The notes under the pieces were generated by a model, which saw only the letters and a program-made list of their open reading frames with translations, was not told the origin of the DNA and did not search any database. DNA of 64,000 nucleotides from Bacillus sp. OV166 (GTDB lineage: Bacteria; Bacillota; Bacilli; Bacillales; Cytobacillaceae), in assembly GCF_900177675.1 (NCBI RefSeq), contig NZ_FXWM01000001.1, forward strand, positions 3,481,001 through 3,545,000. Direction: 5' to 3'. Positions within the stretch are counted from its first letter, which is position 1, and every line of letters starts with the position of its first letter. Positions 7,519 to 16,121 of the stretch are shown here, in pieces. Position numbers and translations under genes: made by a program.

Positions 7519-9830
7519 TTACATTAACAGCTTTTGGTGATGAAATTTCACCCGATTTGGAAATTCAAATGGATACTTTGGCCTCCGAAGGGATTTATTA
7601 TATTGATTTACGTGGTGTAGGAGGAAAAAATGTTTTACAACTCAATGATGATGAAGTAGCAGAAGTAAAAAAACGCCTGGATGCTCGAGGTTTTCGCATT
7701 TCCTCCATCGCTTCACCGATCGGGATTATTCCTATAACAGATGATTTTATTCCACAGCTTAATGACATGAGACGGGCCATTTATTTAGCCAAATTTTTTG
7801 GTACACCCTACATTCGGATTCGCTCTTTTATCATTCCTCAAGGAGAAAATCCTTTAAAGTTTAGAGCTGAAGTTTTAAGGCGAATAAAAGATCTGACTCA
7901 TATCGCTGAACATGAAAGTGTCATCCTACTTCTTGAGAACGATACGACAATGTATGGGGATACCGGGGAACGTACACTTGATATTCTTCAAAGTATCAAC
8001 TCCACTAATCTTCGTTTTGCGTTTGATCCGGTTAATTTTTTACGCTCCTCAGTGCTGCCAATGACACATGCCTATCCTCTTGTAGAGCCTTATATTTCTT
8101 ACATTCATCTGAAGGATGCTCAAATAGCTACTGGTAAAGTGGTTCCGCCTGGTAAAGGAGACGCTGAAATTGTAAAATTACTTACTTCATTACAAGAGAA
8201 AAGATATTCCGGATTTATATCGATTGAACCAAAGGGTATGCCAGGTATTGCTGATCGGGATTTCTTCTTGGTTGCAGCAAAAGAATTAAAAAGGCTTTTA
8301 AATAAAATAGGATTAAAATGGGATAAAAATAATCCCTATCTGGATACTTCCAGTAAATTTTCTACTTCATCTGCCATTAAACAGAAACAAGCTTCTTTTC
8401 CCCCGGCTTGCCCTCAGGTGATCTCACCGGAAACTGTTGATTCCTGGATTCCACTCACCCCGTTAGAAAAAATGGCGCAAACAGATTATGATGTGTTGAT
8501 TGTAGGGAGTGGAGCAGGAGGAGGAGCTGCCTTATGGCGGCTTTGTGATCAATGGAGAAATAAAGGAAAACGAGTTGGAATGATTGAAGCAGGAGACCTA
8601 TTGTTGCCAACACATATTGAAAATCTCGGATTATTCTCCCGCGAACGAGCATTACAATATATTTCTTCTATAACAAGACCACTTGGGAAAAGACTTCCTG
8701 AATTTTCAGGTGCAAAACAAGTTTTTGGCCTTGGGGGCCGGACTATACAGTGGGCAGCAGCTAGTCCTCGAATTCCTTCCTATCTTATTTCACAATGGCC
8801 TATCCCAATAAAAGAGATGAATATTTACTACAAAATCGCTGAACAGGTCATGAATGTGAATAAATCTTTTTCGAAATCGAGTTTACCCACTCGAATCATT
8901 CTAAACCGTCTTTGGGCAAATGGATTTTTTAATGCGACAAGTATTCCTTTTGCTGTCGACATAACACCTACTAAATATGGCGCGATCCATTCCAACGCTG
9001 TATTTAGTTCCATCCTTTTTCTTGCAGAAGCTTTAAATTACATGCCATTTGATCTCGCTGTCAATGCTCGTGCCGTTCAACTGCTTATTGAAAAAGGAAA
9101 AACAGCGGGTGTGAAGGTCGTATCTCCGAATATGAAATCGTACTGGATCAAAGCAAAAACGATTGTTTTGTCGGCAAGTACTTTTGAAACACCACGTCTC
9201 CTCCTTCATTCAGGGATTTCAGGGGCAGCAATCGGCCACTTTCTTTTAGATCATTCTGCTTTACGTGCAACTGGAAGAATCAACCGGAAGTTGTTACCAG
9301 AGGATTTAGGTCGGATTGGCATTTTAATTCCAAATACGATGGAAAACCCTTATCAAATCGAATTTGGCATGCTTGAAAAACCGCTTCAAGATGAGTTAGA
9401 GATGATCTTCCATGGTTATGGAAATGTAGAACCACGATTTGAAAACAGAATCTTTCTTGATCCCTATGAGAGAGACAAATATGGTGTACCAAAGATCCAG
9501 GCTCATTTCAATTTTAGTAATCGGGATCGAGTTGTCATTCAGCAATTGGCTGCAGGAATGGAAAGGGTTATTTCGTCCTTAGGAATCATTGACGGGAAGC
9601 CCAAGATTTATCTGCGTGCACCAGGGGATGATAACCATGAATCGGGAACTTGCCGTATGGGTAATGACCCTTACACTTCAGCAGTTAATAAATTCGGTCA
9701 AATTCACGGCATTTCAGGACTTTATGTAGCTGATAACAGTATCTTACCGACTTTAGGGGCCAATCCTACACTTACAACAGTTGCATTGGCAATTCGGACA
9801 GCGGATTATATTATTCATCAAAACAAATAA
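7515..9830 (+). CDS. Fusion: xylose-isomerase-like TIM barrel + GMC oxidoreductase
   Basis: A 771-residue two-domain protein. Residues 1-265 are a sugar phosphate isomerase/epimerase (AP endonuclease 2-like) TIM barrel with the expected metal ligands visible as E141 (LLEND), D171 (FAFDP), H198 (YIHLKD) and E238 (SIEPK). A Ser/Pro/Gln-rich linker spans about 272-308. Residues 311-771 are a GMC flavoenzyme with GSGAGGG at 331-337 and C-terminal NHESGTCRMG and ADNSILPTLGANPTLT motifs. It is coupled by ATGA to the preceding GMC gene. The natural reading is a sugar or glycoside oxidised by GMC domains and then processed by the metal-dependent barrel, as in known 3-keto-glycoside pathways (inference). 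Confidence 0.88.
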   Translation: MITLTAFGDEISPDLEIQMDTLASEGIYYIDLRGVGGKNVLQLNDDEVAEVKKRLDARGFRISSIASPIGIIPITDDFIPQLNDMRRAIYLAKFFGTPYIRIRSFIIPQGENPLKFRAEVLRRIKDLTHIAEHESVILLLENDTTMYGDTGERTLDILQSINSTNLRFAFDPVNFLRSSVLPMTHAYPLVEPYISYIHLKDAQIATGKVVPPGKGDAEIVKLLTSLQEKRYSGFISIEPKGMPGIADRDFFLVAAKELKRLLNKIGLKWDKNNPYLDTSSKFSTSSAIKQKQASFPPACPQVISPETVDSWIPLTPLEKMAQTDYDVLIVGSGAGGGAALWRLCDQWRNKGKRVGMIEAGDLLLPTHIENLGLFSRERALQYISSITRPLGKRLPEFSGAKQVFGLGGRTIQWAAASPRIPSYLISQWPIPIKEMNIYYKIAEQVMNVNKSFSKSSLPTRIILNRLWANGFFNATSIPFAVDITPTKYGAIHSNAVFSSILFLAEALNYMPFDLAVNARAVQLLIEKGKTAGVKVVSPNMKSYWIKAKTIVLSASTFETPRLLLHSGISGAAIGHFLLDHSALRATGRINRKLLPEDLGRIGILIPNTMENPYQIEFGMLEKPLQDELEMIFHGYGNVEPRFENRIFLDPYERDKYGVPKIQAHFNFSNRDRVVIQQLAAGMERVISSLGIIDGKPKIYLRAPGDDNHESGTCRMGNDPYTSAVNKFGQIHGISGLYVADNSILPTLGANPTLTTVALAIRTADYIIHQNK

Positions 9831-9857
9831 ATATAGTTGCTGAAAAGCTTCATGGAT

Positions 9858-9882
9858 GGTTAACTGGTGCTTATAGTAAAGA
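9858..9882 (+). repeat. REP-like hairpin element (degenerate)
   Basis: GGTTAACTGGTGCTTATAGT resembles the dispersed hairpin family described in the findings (arm, GGTGC loop, arm). It lies just after the GMC fusion gene. Confidence 0.3.
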
Positions 9883-10025
9883 ACCAGCTGCCATTGATGC
9901 GGCTTTTCTTATTGAACAAGTTTACATTACGATTAATGTAAAACATCAGGATGTGGTATATTAGGAGAATATACAGGTTATTTATAACGGTAAATAAAAA
10001 ATAGGTTTTAATTCGGAAAGAAAGA

Positions 10026-10700
10026 GTGATACATACCTTGAAATACAAAGGAAGAATAGTAACAACCTTAATTAGTATAATTGTTGGAATACCTTATGTT
10101 GCTTATAATTATAAAACACTTCAAAGTTCGATTCGGACGTTCATAGATACAACCGTTTTGATTGTAACTACCGTGATACTCTGGTGGCTGGGAAAACAAT
10201 ATGATAAGGCTAAGTTTTATTCCGAAAAAGACTATTTAACTGGGCTTTATAATAGACGTTTTATTGAGGAGATTTTCCCAAAACTAATATCATCAGCGAA
10301 AAAAATCGAACAACTTAGTATATTAATATTAGATTGTAATGACTTTAAACAAATAAATGATACATATGGCCATAAATATGGAGATCTGGTACTTGAAAAT
10401 ATTTCGACTATACTTTTAAAAAGCACTAACGTCAGTGACATTATCGCAAGATGGGGAGGAGATGAATTTTTAATCATTTCCCCCTTCTCAGATCAAACTG
10501 AAACTGAAGTAATGATTAAGAGGATTGAAAACGGATTGAGAGAACTATCCCAAAATACAGAAAAAAAAATTTCAGTTTCTGCTGGATTTGCTATTTATCC
10601 AAATGATGGAAAAGATATGGATAGTCTAATTAAAATTGCTGATAAAAATATGTATAAATTAAAAACCTTAAGTAAAAAAGCTACCCTTAAAAAAATATGA
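10026..10700 (+). CDS. GGDEF diguanylate cyclase, short
   Basis: A 224-residue protein. Two short hydrophobic segments (about residues 12-30 and 38-55) are followed by a full GGDEF domain beginning DYLTGLYNRR at about residue 70 and holding the active site motif WGGDEF near 146. It should make cyclic di-GMP from GTP at the membrane. Compared with usual proteins of this class, it lacks most of an N-terminal sensor. The GTG start at 10026 follows GGAAAGAAAG; a TTG four codons on is an alternative. A damaged second copy of this gene and its flanks lies at about 20336-20870. Confidence 0.85.
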   Translation: MIHTLKYKGRIVTTLISIIVGIPYVAYNYKTLQSSIRTFIDTTVLIVTTVILWWLGKQYDKAKFYSEKDYLTGLYNRRFIEEIFPKLISSAKKIEQLSILILDCNDFKQINDTYGHKYGDLVLENISTILLKSTNVSDIIARWGGDEFLIISPFSDQTETEVMIKRIENGLRELSQNTEKKISVSAGFAIYPNDGKDMDSLIKIADKNMYKLKTLSKKATLKKI

Positions 10701-10731
10701 AACTATGAAAAATTATCATTCAATTACTTGG

Positions 10732-10763
10732 AGCGATTGTTCAATAAGAGCAGTCGCTTTTTT
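10732..10763 (+). terminator. Terminator after GGDEF gene
   Basis: Stem AGCGATTG with CAGTCGCT, followed by TTTTTT. The same hairpin is repeated at 20772-20803 after the duplicate copy. Confidence 0.65.
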
Positions 10764-10790
10764 ACTGACGAGGAGGGTTGTTCAATTAGA
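10764..10790 (+). repeat. REP-like hairpin element
   Basis: ACTGACGAGGAGGGTTGTTCAA follows the terminator directly and matches the arm-loop-arm plan of the dispersed family, with changes in the left arm. Confidence 0.4.
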
Positions 10791-10893
10791 AATGATAATT
10801 ATGTGTGAAAAATGTTCAGATAAACAATGAGGCATTTTTTTCACTCTTTACAAATTCTTATGATTTTTCACTAACGGTAGCCTGTGTTTAATT

Positions 10894-10918
10894 AAGAGTT
10901 GCTGCTGCAACTCTTTTC
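10894..10918 (+). terminator. Hairpin terminator between two repeat elements
   Basis: Perfect stem AAGAGTTGC / GCAACTCTT with a four-base loop and a TTTTCC tail. It lies between a degenerate element at about 10868-10893 and a clearer one at 10926-10950. Confidence 0.5.
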
Positions 10919-10925
10919 CTTGTTC

Positions 10926-10950
10926 CGCTAACGGGGCAGTTTCTTTCAAT
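10926..10950 (+). repeat. REP-like hairpin element
   Basis: CGCTAACGGGGCAGTTTCTT is a good match to the left arm and GGGGCAG loop of the dispersed family; the right arm is weak. It lies just upstream of the MarR promoter. Confidence 0.55.
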
Positions 10951-10964
10951 ATAATAAAATGTTA

Positions 10965-11011
10965 TTGACAAAAAAATTTATAAGGATTATTATTATCTCA
11001 TATTCAAGATA
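10965..11011 (+). promoter_or_regulatory. Promoter and MhqR-type operator of the MarR gene
   Basis: TTGACA at 10965-10970 and TATTAT at 10988-10993 have the ideal 17-base spacer. Directly after lies TATCTCATATTCAAGATA (10994-11011), an imperfect copy of the perfect palindrome found upstream of the DoxX gene. Its position over the start of transcription fits autorepression by the MarR protein encoded next. Confidence 0.75.
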
Positions 11012-11045
11012 ACTTAATTCAAGATTTTTTATGGAGGTGAAATTA

Positions 11046-11468
11046 ATGGAGAGAAAATGCAATAATTTGCCCTTTCTGTTATTAATGCAAACATCTAAAG
11101 CAATTCATGATTGAATAAAGGAAGAAATGACAAAAAACAAGCTTGGTATTACGGAATTTTCTGTTTTAGAGGTACTTTATCAAAAAGGGAAACAAACCAT
11201 TCAACAAATTGGAAATTGCATATTGGTCTCAAGTGGTTCAATGACCTATTGTTTAGATAAGCTAGAACAAAGAGGTTTATTAAGCCGAAATGCCTGTCCA
11301 GATGATCGCCGGGTGATACATGTGACATTAACTGATAATGGAAATGAATTGATGAACGAAATCATGCCGAAATATCATGAGCTTATTAATCAAATGTTTA
11401 AATCATTAGATTCTGATGAGGCAGAGATATTGGTGCAGCTTTTGAAAAAAGTAAGGAATAAAGTTTAA
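11046..11468 (+). pseudogene. mhqR: MarR-family regulator (MhqR-like) with in-frame stop
   Basis: The ATG at 11046 has a strong AGGTG site upstream and opens a frame interrupted by TGA at 11112-11114 (codon 23), where relatives often have Trp (HDW then IKEEM). After the stop the frame runs to 11468 as a complete winged-helix MarR domain with the motifs LGITEFSVLEVLY, IQQIG, SSGSMTYCLDKLE and DDRR. MhqR represses quinone- and catechol-detoxifying genes in B. subtilis, and the downstream DoxX and ring-cleavage dioxygenase genes match that regulon. Translation could restart at ATG 11127 but would lose the first dimerisation helix. It is either a recent null allele or a partly functional product. 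Confidence 0.75.
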
Positions 11469-11490
11469 ACTTTCATTTTTTTTAATACAT

Positions 11491-11508
11491 TATCTCGAAT
11501 TCGAGATA
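11491..11508 (+). promoter_or_regulatory. MhqR-type operator upstream of doxX
   Basis: TATCTCGAATTCGAGATA is a perfect 18-base palindrome and agrees with the MhqR operator known from B. subtilis (ATCT and AGAT half sites around TCGAATTCGA). It lies 25 bases before the DoxX start codon. Confidence 0.85.
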
Positions 11509-11532
11509 AATAACATTTAGGAGGATTTTAAG

Positions 11533-11931
11533 ATGATAAATATTGGTTTATTAATCATTCGTTTGGTAATTGGTTTACTATTTGTGGGTCACGGTGCTCA
11601 AAAATTATTTGGCTGGTTCGGTGGCTATGGATTGAAAGGGACCGGTGGATGGTTTGAATCCATTGGCATGAAACCAGGAGTGACCATGGCTCTTTTCGCA
11701 GGGTTAGCAGAACTTATTGGGGGACTTTTATTTGCTTTAGGACTATTAACGCCACTTGCAGGAATTATGATTGCAGGGACTATGGTAATGGCTATTGTAA
11801 AAGTCCATGCTCCAAACGGATTATGGTCAACAGCAAATGGATATGAATACAACTTAACTTTACTTGCAGTTGCTATTGGTATAGCTTTGATCGGTCCCGG
11901 TCAATATGCTCTAGATTCATTTTTGTTCTAA
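11533..11931 (+). CDS. mhqP: DoxX-family membrane protein (MhqP/CatD-like)
   Basis: A 132-residue membrane protein with four hydrophobic helices. The opening LLIIRLVIGLLFVGHGAQKLFGWFGG and the central FAGLAELIGGLLFALGLLTPLAG are typical of DoxX. In B. subtilis, DoxX proteins MhqP and CatD sit beside ring-cleavage dioxygenases and help resist quinones and catechols. The same pairing is seen here, directly behind an MhqR-type operator. The start is ATG with AGGAGG eight bases upstream. The exact biochemical activity of the family is unsettled. Confidence 0.88.
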   Translation: MINIGLLIIRLVIGLLFVGHGAQKLFGWFGGYGLKGTGGWFESIGMKPGVTMALFAGLAELIGGLLFALGLLTPLAGIMIAGTMVMAIVKVHAPNGLWSTANGYEYNLTLLAVAIGIALIGPGQYALDSFLF

Positions 11932-12025
11932 AATATCGGTCTTTTATGAGACCATTACCTATTAAAGGGGAACTTTAATTTCGAACAAAAGAATTAAGTT
12001 AATATTGTGACAGGAGTGAAATGAG

Positions 12026-12401
12026 ATGGAACTCTTAGGACTACATCATGTATCAATATTAACAGGAAAAGCGGAAAAAAATTATGAATTCTATACAAAA
12101 ATTTTAGGAATGAGATTGGTAAAGAAAACAGTTAACCAAGATAATACAGAATCCTATCATCTTTTCTATGCTGACGCGGAAGGAACCCCAGGAACTGAAG
12201 TTACGTTCTTTGACATTCCTCATCTTGGGCAAACATACAGGGGAACTTCAGATATTTCTACTGTATCACTAAGGGGTAGAAATTCAGATTGCAACAGATG
12301 AACCAATGGAAACAATGGGGGAAAAACTAGCACTTCCACCATTTTTGGAACCCAATCGAAAAGAGATTGAAGAAAAATTACGACCATTGATCTTAAATTA
12401 A
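12026..12401 (+). pseudogene. Ring-cleavage dioxygenase (MhqO-like), internally deleted
   Basis: The first 83 or so codons encode the start of a VOC-fold ring-cleavage dioxygenase (LGLHHVSILTGKAEKNYEFY, MRLVKKTVNQD, AEGTPGTEVTFFD). The frame then breaks near 12280 and resumes in another frame as the family C-terminus ([21 protein letters not shown]), ending with TAA at 12399-12401. Roughly two thirds of the middle of the gene is gone compared with the intact paralogue that follows. It has a good ribosome binding site (AGGAG) and sits directly after doxX, so it was probably the original mhqO. Confidence 0.85.
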
Positions 12402-12419
12402 ATCTTGGAGGAATATATA

Positions 12420-13397
12420 TTGAACCATCTAAAAGGAATACATCATGTAACTGCTATTACAAGTAGTGCAGAAAAGAACTATGAATTTTTCACATATGTT
12501 TTAGGTATGCGTTTAGTTAAAAAAACAGTCAATCAAGATGATATTCAAACCTATCATTTATTCTTTGCAGATGATAAAGGCAGCGCAGGCACAGACATGA
12601 CGTTCTTTGACTTCCCCGGTATTCCGAAAGGCGTACATGGTACAAACGAGATTTCAAAGACATCTTTCCGTGTACCGAGTGATGAATCATTAGACTATTG
12701 GGTAAAACGTTTTGATCGTTTAGAAGTCAAGCACACTGGAATTAAAGAGCAATTTGGCAAGAAAACTCTCTCTTTCGTTGATTTTGATGATCAGCAATAC
12801 CAATTAATTTCAGATGAATTCAATAAAGGCGTGGAATCTGGTACACCTTGGCAAAAGGGTCCTATACCACTGGAATATGCCATTACTGGTTTAGGTTCTG
12901 TTTTTGTTCGTATTGCGAACTTTGATTACTTTAAAGAAATGATGGAAAAAGTCCTATTATTTAAAGAGACAGATAAAGAAGGGGCATTCCATTTATTTGA
13001 AGTGGGGGAAGGCGGGAATGGTGCCTCGGTCATTGTCGAATATAATGCCATTCTTCCTGAAGCCCGACAAGGCTTTGGTACGGTTCACCATGCGGCATTC
13101 CGTGTAGAGAATCGCTCTGTTTTAGAAGAATGGATTGAACGGATGAGTAGTTTTGGATTCCATACATCCGGTTATGTAAATCGTCACTTTTTTGAGTCAT
13201 TATACGCAAGAGTGGCACCGCAAATTTTATTTGAGTTCGCTACAGATGGTCCTGGTTTTATGGGAGATGAACCTTATGAAACGCTTGGGGAAAAATTATC
13301 TTTACCTCCTTTCTTAGAGCCTAAACGTGTAGAAATAGAAAAATTAGTTCGCCCCATTGATACAGTGAGAAGTACAAAGGAATTCATCAAAGAATAA
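12420..13397 (+). CDS. mhqO: VOC-family ring-cleavage dioxygenase (MhqO-like)
   Basis: A 325-residue protein with two VOC modules, the usual length of MhqO/YkcA-type dioxygenases. Expected metal ligands are visible: His in GIHHVTAI near the N-terminus, His in GTVHHAAFRV at about residue 219, and Glu in ILFEFATDGPGF near 270. It is expected to cleave substituted hydroquinones or catechols. I chose TTG at 12420 because GGAGGAA lies seven bases upstream; an in-frame TTG at 12405 precedes that site. It is followed by no clear terminator. A 5'-truncated, frameshifted near copy lies at about 56938-57746. Confidence 0.88.
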   Translation: MNHLKGIHHVTAITSSAEKNYEFFTYVLGMRLVKKTVNQDDIQTYHLFFADDKGSAGTDMTFFDFPGIPKGVHGTNEISKTSFRVPSDESLDYWVKRFDRLEVKHTGIKEQFGKKTLSFVDFDDQQYQLISDEFNKGVESGTPWQKGPIPLEYAITGLGSVFVRIANFDYFKEMMEKVLLFKETDKEGAFHLFEVGEGGNGASVIVEYNAILPEARQGFGTVHHAAFRVENRSVLEEWIERMSSFGFHTSGYVNRHFFESLYARVAPQILFEFATDGPGFMGDEPYETLGEKLSLPPFLEPKRVEIEKLVRPIDTVRSTKEFIKE

Positions 13398-13557
13398 AAG
13401 GAAAAATATTCAACCAATTACTAAACCTGAGTGAGGAATAATTTTTACTTCAGAATAAATAGTAGAAGGAAGGTAAATCTTACAATATAGTACTTTCAGC
13501 AACAGACACTTCATATAATTATTTTAAAAATTAAAATAATTATAGGGTGGATGGAAA

Positions 13558-14211
13558 TTGACTATGGATTCGAAAGAATTATCGTTGAAGGAACAAACTA
13601 TTTTTCATCACATTGGTAACAAAATTAAAACAGAAGATAGAGACATCCACATAATTGCTAGATTAGAAGAACCATTAGTCGTCGTTTTAGGAAATGTTTT
13701 AAGTGAGGAAGAGTGTTATGAGTTAATTGGGTTATCAAAAGACAAGCTTCAGCGTTCAAAAATCGGAGGGTCACGTGAGGTAAATAAACTCAGAACAAGC
13801 AGCAGTATGTTTTTGCAAGAAGGCGAAAATGATCTTGTTGCCAGAATTGAAAAAAGAATATCCTCTATCATGAATATTCCTGTTGAACATGGAGAAGGTC
13901 TTCAAGTTCTTAATTATAAAATGGGTCAGGAGTATAAAGCTCATTTTGATTTCTTTTCAAATTCTAATGTTGTTAATAATCCCAGAATTAGCACACTCGT
14001 CATGTACTTAAATGATGTAGAGCAAGGGGGAGAAACTTATTTTCCAAAGCTAAATTTTTCAGTCTCTCCACAAAAGGGTATGGCGGTGTACTTCGAGTAT
14101 TTTTATAATGATCCTACGTTAAACGAGTTAACATTGCATGGCGGAGCACCTGTTATCATTGGAGATAAATGGGCGGCAACAAAATGGATGAGAAGAAAAA
14201 GAGTAAACTAG
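13558..14211 (+). CDS. Fe(II)/2-oxoglutarate oxygenase, prolyl-4-hydroxylase type
   Basis: A 217-residue soluble protein. The double-stranded beta-helix carries the iron triad H129-x-D131 (AHFDFF) and H194 (LHGGAPV), plus K204 in GDKWAATKW as the 2-oxoglutarate anchor. The segments ISTLVMYLNDVEQGGETYFP and LQVLNYKMGQEYKAH are characteristic of bacterial P4H-like enzymes such as that of B. anthracis. It would hydroxylate prolyl residues, perhaps in collagen-like surface proteins, but no such protein is seen nearby. The TTG start follows GGGTGG by seven bases; ATG two codons later is possible. Confidence 0.88.
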   Translation: MTMDSKELSLKEQTIFHHIGNKIKTEDRDIHIIARLEEPLVVVLGNVLSEEECYELIGLSKDKLQRSKIGGSREVNKLRTSSSMFLQEGENDLVARIEKRISSIMNIPVEHGEGLQVLNYKMGQEYKAHFDFFSNSNVVNNPRISTLVMYLNDVEQGGETYFPKLNFSVSPQKGMAVYFEYFYNDPTLNELTLHGGAPVIIGDKWAATKWMRRKRVN

Positions 14212-14218
14212 GTAATAT

Positions 14219-14243
14219 GCACCGTATTTTGCGGTGCTTTTTT
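14219..14243 (+). terminator. Terminator of the P4H gene
   Basis: Stem GCACCG / CGGTGC with a seven-base loop and seven T, eight bases after the stop codon. Confidence 0.85.
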
Positions 14244-14318
14244 ATGCAAATAAGCAGCCCAGTCCAAATCTGAACAGAGCTATAACTCGTGAAAACCGTT
14301 TTCGCTTCTTAAAAGAAA

Positions 14319-14348
14319 TTGAACGAACTACGGCAGGTTAGATGAAAA
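14319..14348 (+). repeat. REP-like hairpin element
   Basis: TTGAACGAACTACGGCAGG followed by TTAGATGAAA keeps the arms and the GGCAG loop of the dispersed family. Confidence 0.5.
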
Positions 14349-14394
14349 AATTTAAGGGGATACTAGTAGCAATCTCGATCAAAGGGTGAATTAG

Positions 14395-14954
14395 ATGAAG
14401 CCTTTAATTAGTAAAGAAGAAATTAGGAGTTCTGAAGAGTTTTTTCAAAGGATTCATCAGGTCGAAGTGGACTTTTTTACTATTGGAAAGAGCACACGCT
14501 ATGGAACTGGGAATTTTGGCTCTCAGTAGCTCTATCCATCATTCCTTGGTTGGTATGGTTACGAATTCGTAAGCGTGGAAGTGAAGCAAGATTGCTTTTA
14601 GCAGGAGGCTTCACGTTATGTATTGCTTCTTGGTTTGACTTTTTAGGACTTGTATTTGGTTCTTGGCATTATTCGGGTAGAGTCTTGCCAACTATTCCGT
14701 CATTTTTTCCTTGGGACTTTTCTTTAATACCAGTAACGATAATGCTTTGGTTACAATTTAAACCAACTATAAATCCCTTTATTAAAGCTGTTATTTATTC
14801 CGTACTTACTTCTTTTATTGGTGAACCTTTATTTGAGTGGATCGGGTTATATACAATGTTAAAATGGAACGTTTTTTATTCCTTTCTCATTTGGATTGTT
14901 ATCTATTTAATAGCCTATCGAATTAGTAAAGTAAAAGCATTTGATCCGTTATAA
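14395..14954 (+). pseudogene. CBO0543-like membrane protein gene with frameshift
   Basis: The ATG at 14395 follows AAGGGTGA and opens a frame (MKPLISKEEIRSSEEFFQR) that ends at TAG 14530. The rest of the protein continues in another frame from about 14481 (YWKEHTLWNWEFW) to 14954. Adding one T to the six-T run at about 14472-14477 would join them as VDFFYYWKE. The joined product would be about 187 residues with five hydrophobic segments and many Trp, resembling small CBO0543-type membrane proteins of unknown role. Either the allele is broken or the base call is wrong. Confidence 0.65.
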
Positions 14955-15030
14955 ATACGTGATATTGAAGAAAAATAAGAAAACGAGATTTAATGATGTA
15001 ATCTTTAAATAACTAACAGGAGGGAGAACT

Positions 15031-15600
15031 ATGTCTTTAAAGGTAAAGCAAAGAAAAATAATTTTAGATTTAGCAGTTACATTAGATGGTTTTATTGAAG
15101 GGGAAAATGGAGAAGTTGATTGGTGCATAATGGACCCGGACATGGGGTTTATTCATTTTTTAAATCAAATTGATACAATTTTATATGGGAGAAAGAGCTA
15201 TGATTTATGGGGGCAATATACTCCAGGAACAGAAGATCCTCAAACTGATAAAGAATTATGGGAAGAAGTTCATAGTAAACAAAAATATGTGTTTTCCAGA
15301 ACGCAAAAAGGAACTGAAAAAAAAGCTATATTTATCAATGATCAGATCCTTGAAGAAGTCAATAAATTAAAGAATATGCCTGGTAGAGACATCTGGTTAT
15401 ATGGCGGAGCCAGTCTTATTACAAGTTTTATTCATTTAGGGCTTGTTGATGAATTTAGATTATCTGTTCACCCTGTTATTTTAGGCGAAGGAAAACCGTT
15501 GTTTATTGATATACAAGAAAGGGTAAATTTGAAATTGGTTAATACAAAATCATTCACCTCTGGCGTTGTTCAACTAATCTATCATTTGAAAAGGGATTAA
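15031..15600 (+). CDS. RibD C-terminal/dihydrofolate reductase-like protein
   Basis: A 189-residue protein of the dihydrofolate-reductase fold family related to the RibD reductase domain (YwjB/YyaP-like). The motifs are ILDLAVTLDGFIEG near the N-terminus, TILYGRKSYDLWG, and IWLYGGASLITSFI for NADPH binding. It probably reduces an unknown pteridine- or flavin-like substrate; such proteins are not true folate enzymes. It follows GGAGGGAG by about six bases. A paralogue lies at 44832-45389. Confidence 0.82.
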   Translation: MSLKVKQRKIILDLAVTLDGFIEGENGEVDWCIMDPDMGFIHFLNQIDTILYGRKSYDLWGQYTPGTEDPQTDKELWEEVHSKQKYVFSRTQKGTEKKAIFINDQILEEVNKLKNMPGRDIWLYGGASLITSFIHLGLVDEFRLSVHPVILGEGKPLFIDIQERVNLKLVNTKSFTSGVVQLIYHLKRD

Positions 15601-15760
15601 AATATTACGCATTCATTCAGAATCTTGAGCTGCTTATTGGGCTTTTTATTGTGCTAAAGGATGCTTTTACCCTAGGAAGTCGGATCGCTAATGCGGTCTA
15701 TTTTTTTTGCCTTCTTTTACTAGTAAACAAAATCGGACACAAATTGGAAGCGTCAGATCA

Positions 15761-15847
15761 TGTTCAAAAAAACAAGTAGAAGAAATGACCGGAATCTCAA
15801 AAAGTACATTAATAAGAGCAAAACGAAAGAAATTGGCGCTAAATAAT
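15761..15847 (+). pseudogene. Remnant of a serine-recombinase C-terminus
   Basis: The frame reads KKQVEEMTGISKSTLIRAKRKK, which looks like the helix-turn-helix tail of resolvase-type recombinases (TGISKSTLxR). No catalytic domain is present upstream. The frame continues without a stop into a T-rich tract, so this is debris, not a gene. Confidence 0.35.
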
Positions 15848-15950
15848 GCGTCTTTTTTTGTTTTTCCCCAAGCCGCCAGGATCAGGGCGCCTCCTTGACG
15901 TTCACCACTGGCGACATTTTTTCCCGACACATAACTTAAGTAGATCTTTA

Positions 15951-15980
15951 TCTAACGGGGCAGGGTATTGAAAGAAAGAA
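15951..15980 (+). repeat. REP-like hairpin element
   Basis: TCTAACGGGGCAGGGTATTG followed by AAAGAAAG. The left arm and GGGGCAG loop are clear, the right arm is poor. Confidence 0.5.
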
Positions 15981-16018
15981 TTAGGAACAATCATTTTTTG
16001 GCTGTTTAACAATAAAAT

Positions 16019-16049
16019 AAAATGACGTGTGCTTTTCACACGTCATTTT
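16019..16049. terminator. Bidirectional terminator
   Basis: Perfect 13-base-pair stem AAAATGACGTGTG / CACACGTCATTTT with a five-base loop. Confidence 0.75.
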
Positions 16050-16121
16050 GTAGTAATATCAAGAATTAGAACCTTACTACGACTTTTTTCACTTTAGTAG
16101 GAAATGAACGGTAGGACTCTT

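Larger units (their letters stand above)
15601..16018. other. Gene-poor stretch with recombinase tail remnant
   Basis: No intact gene is seen. It holds a short coding-like remnant (next entry), a low-quality hairpin near 15880-15920 and a REP-like element at 15951-15980. Confidence 0.5.
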
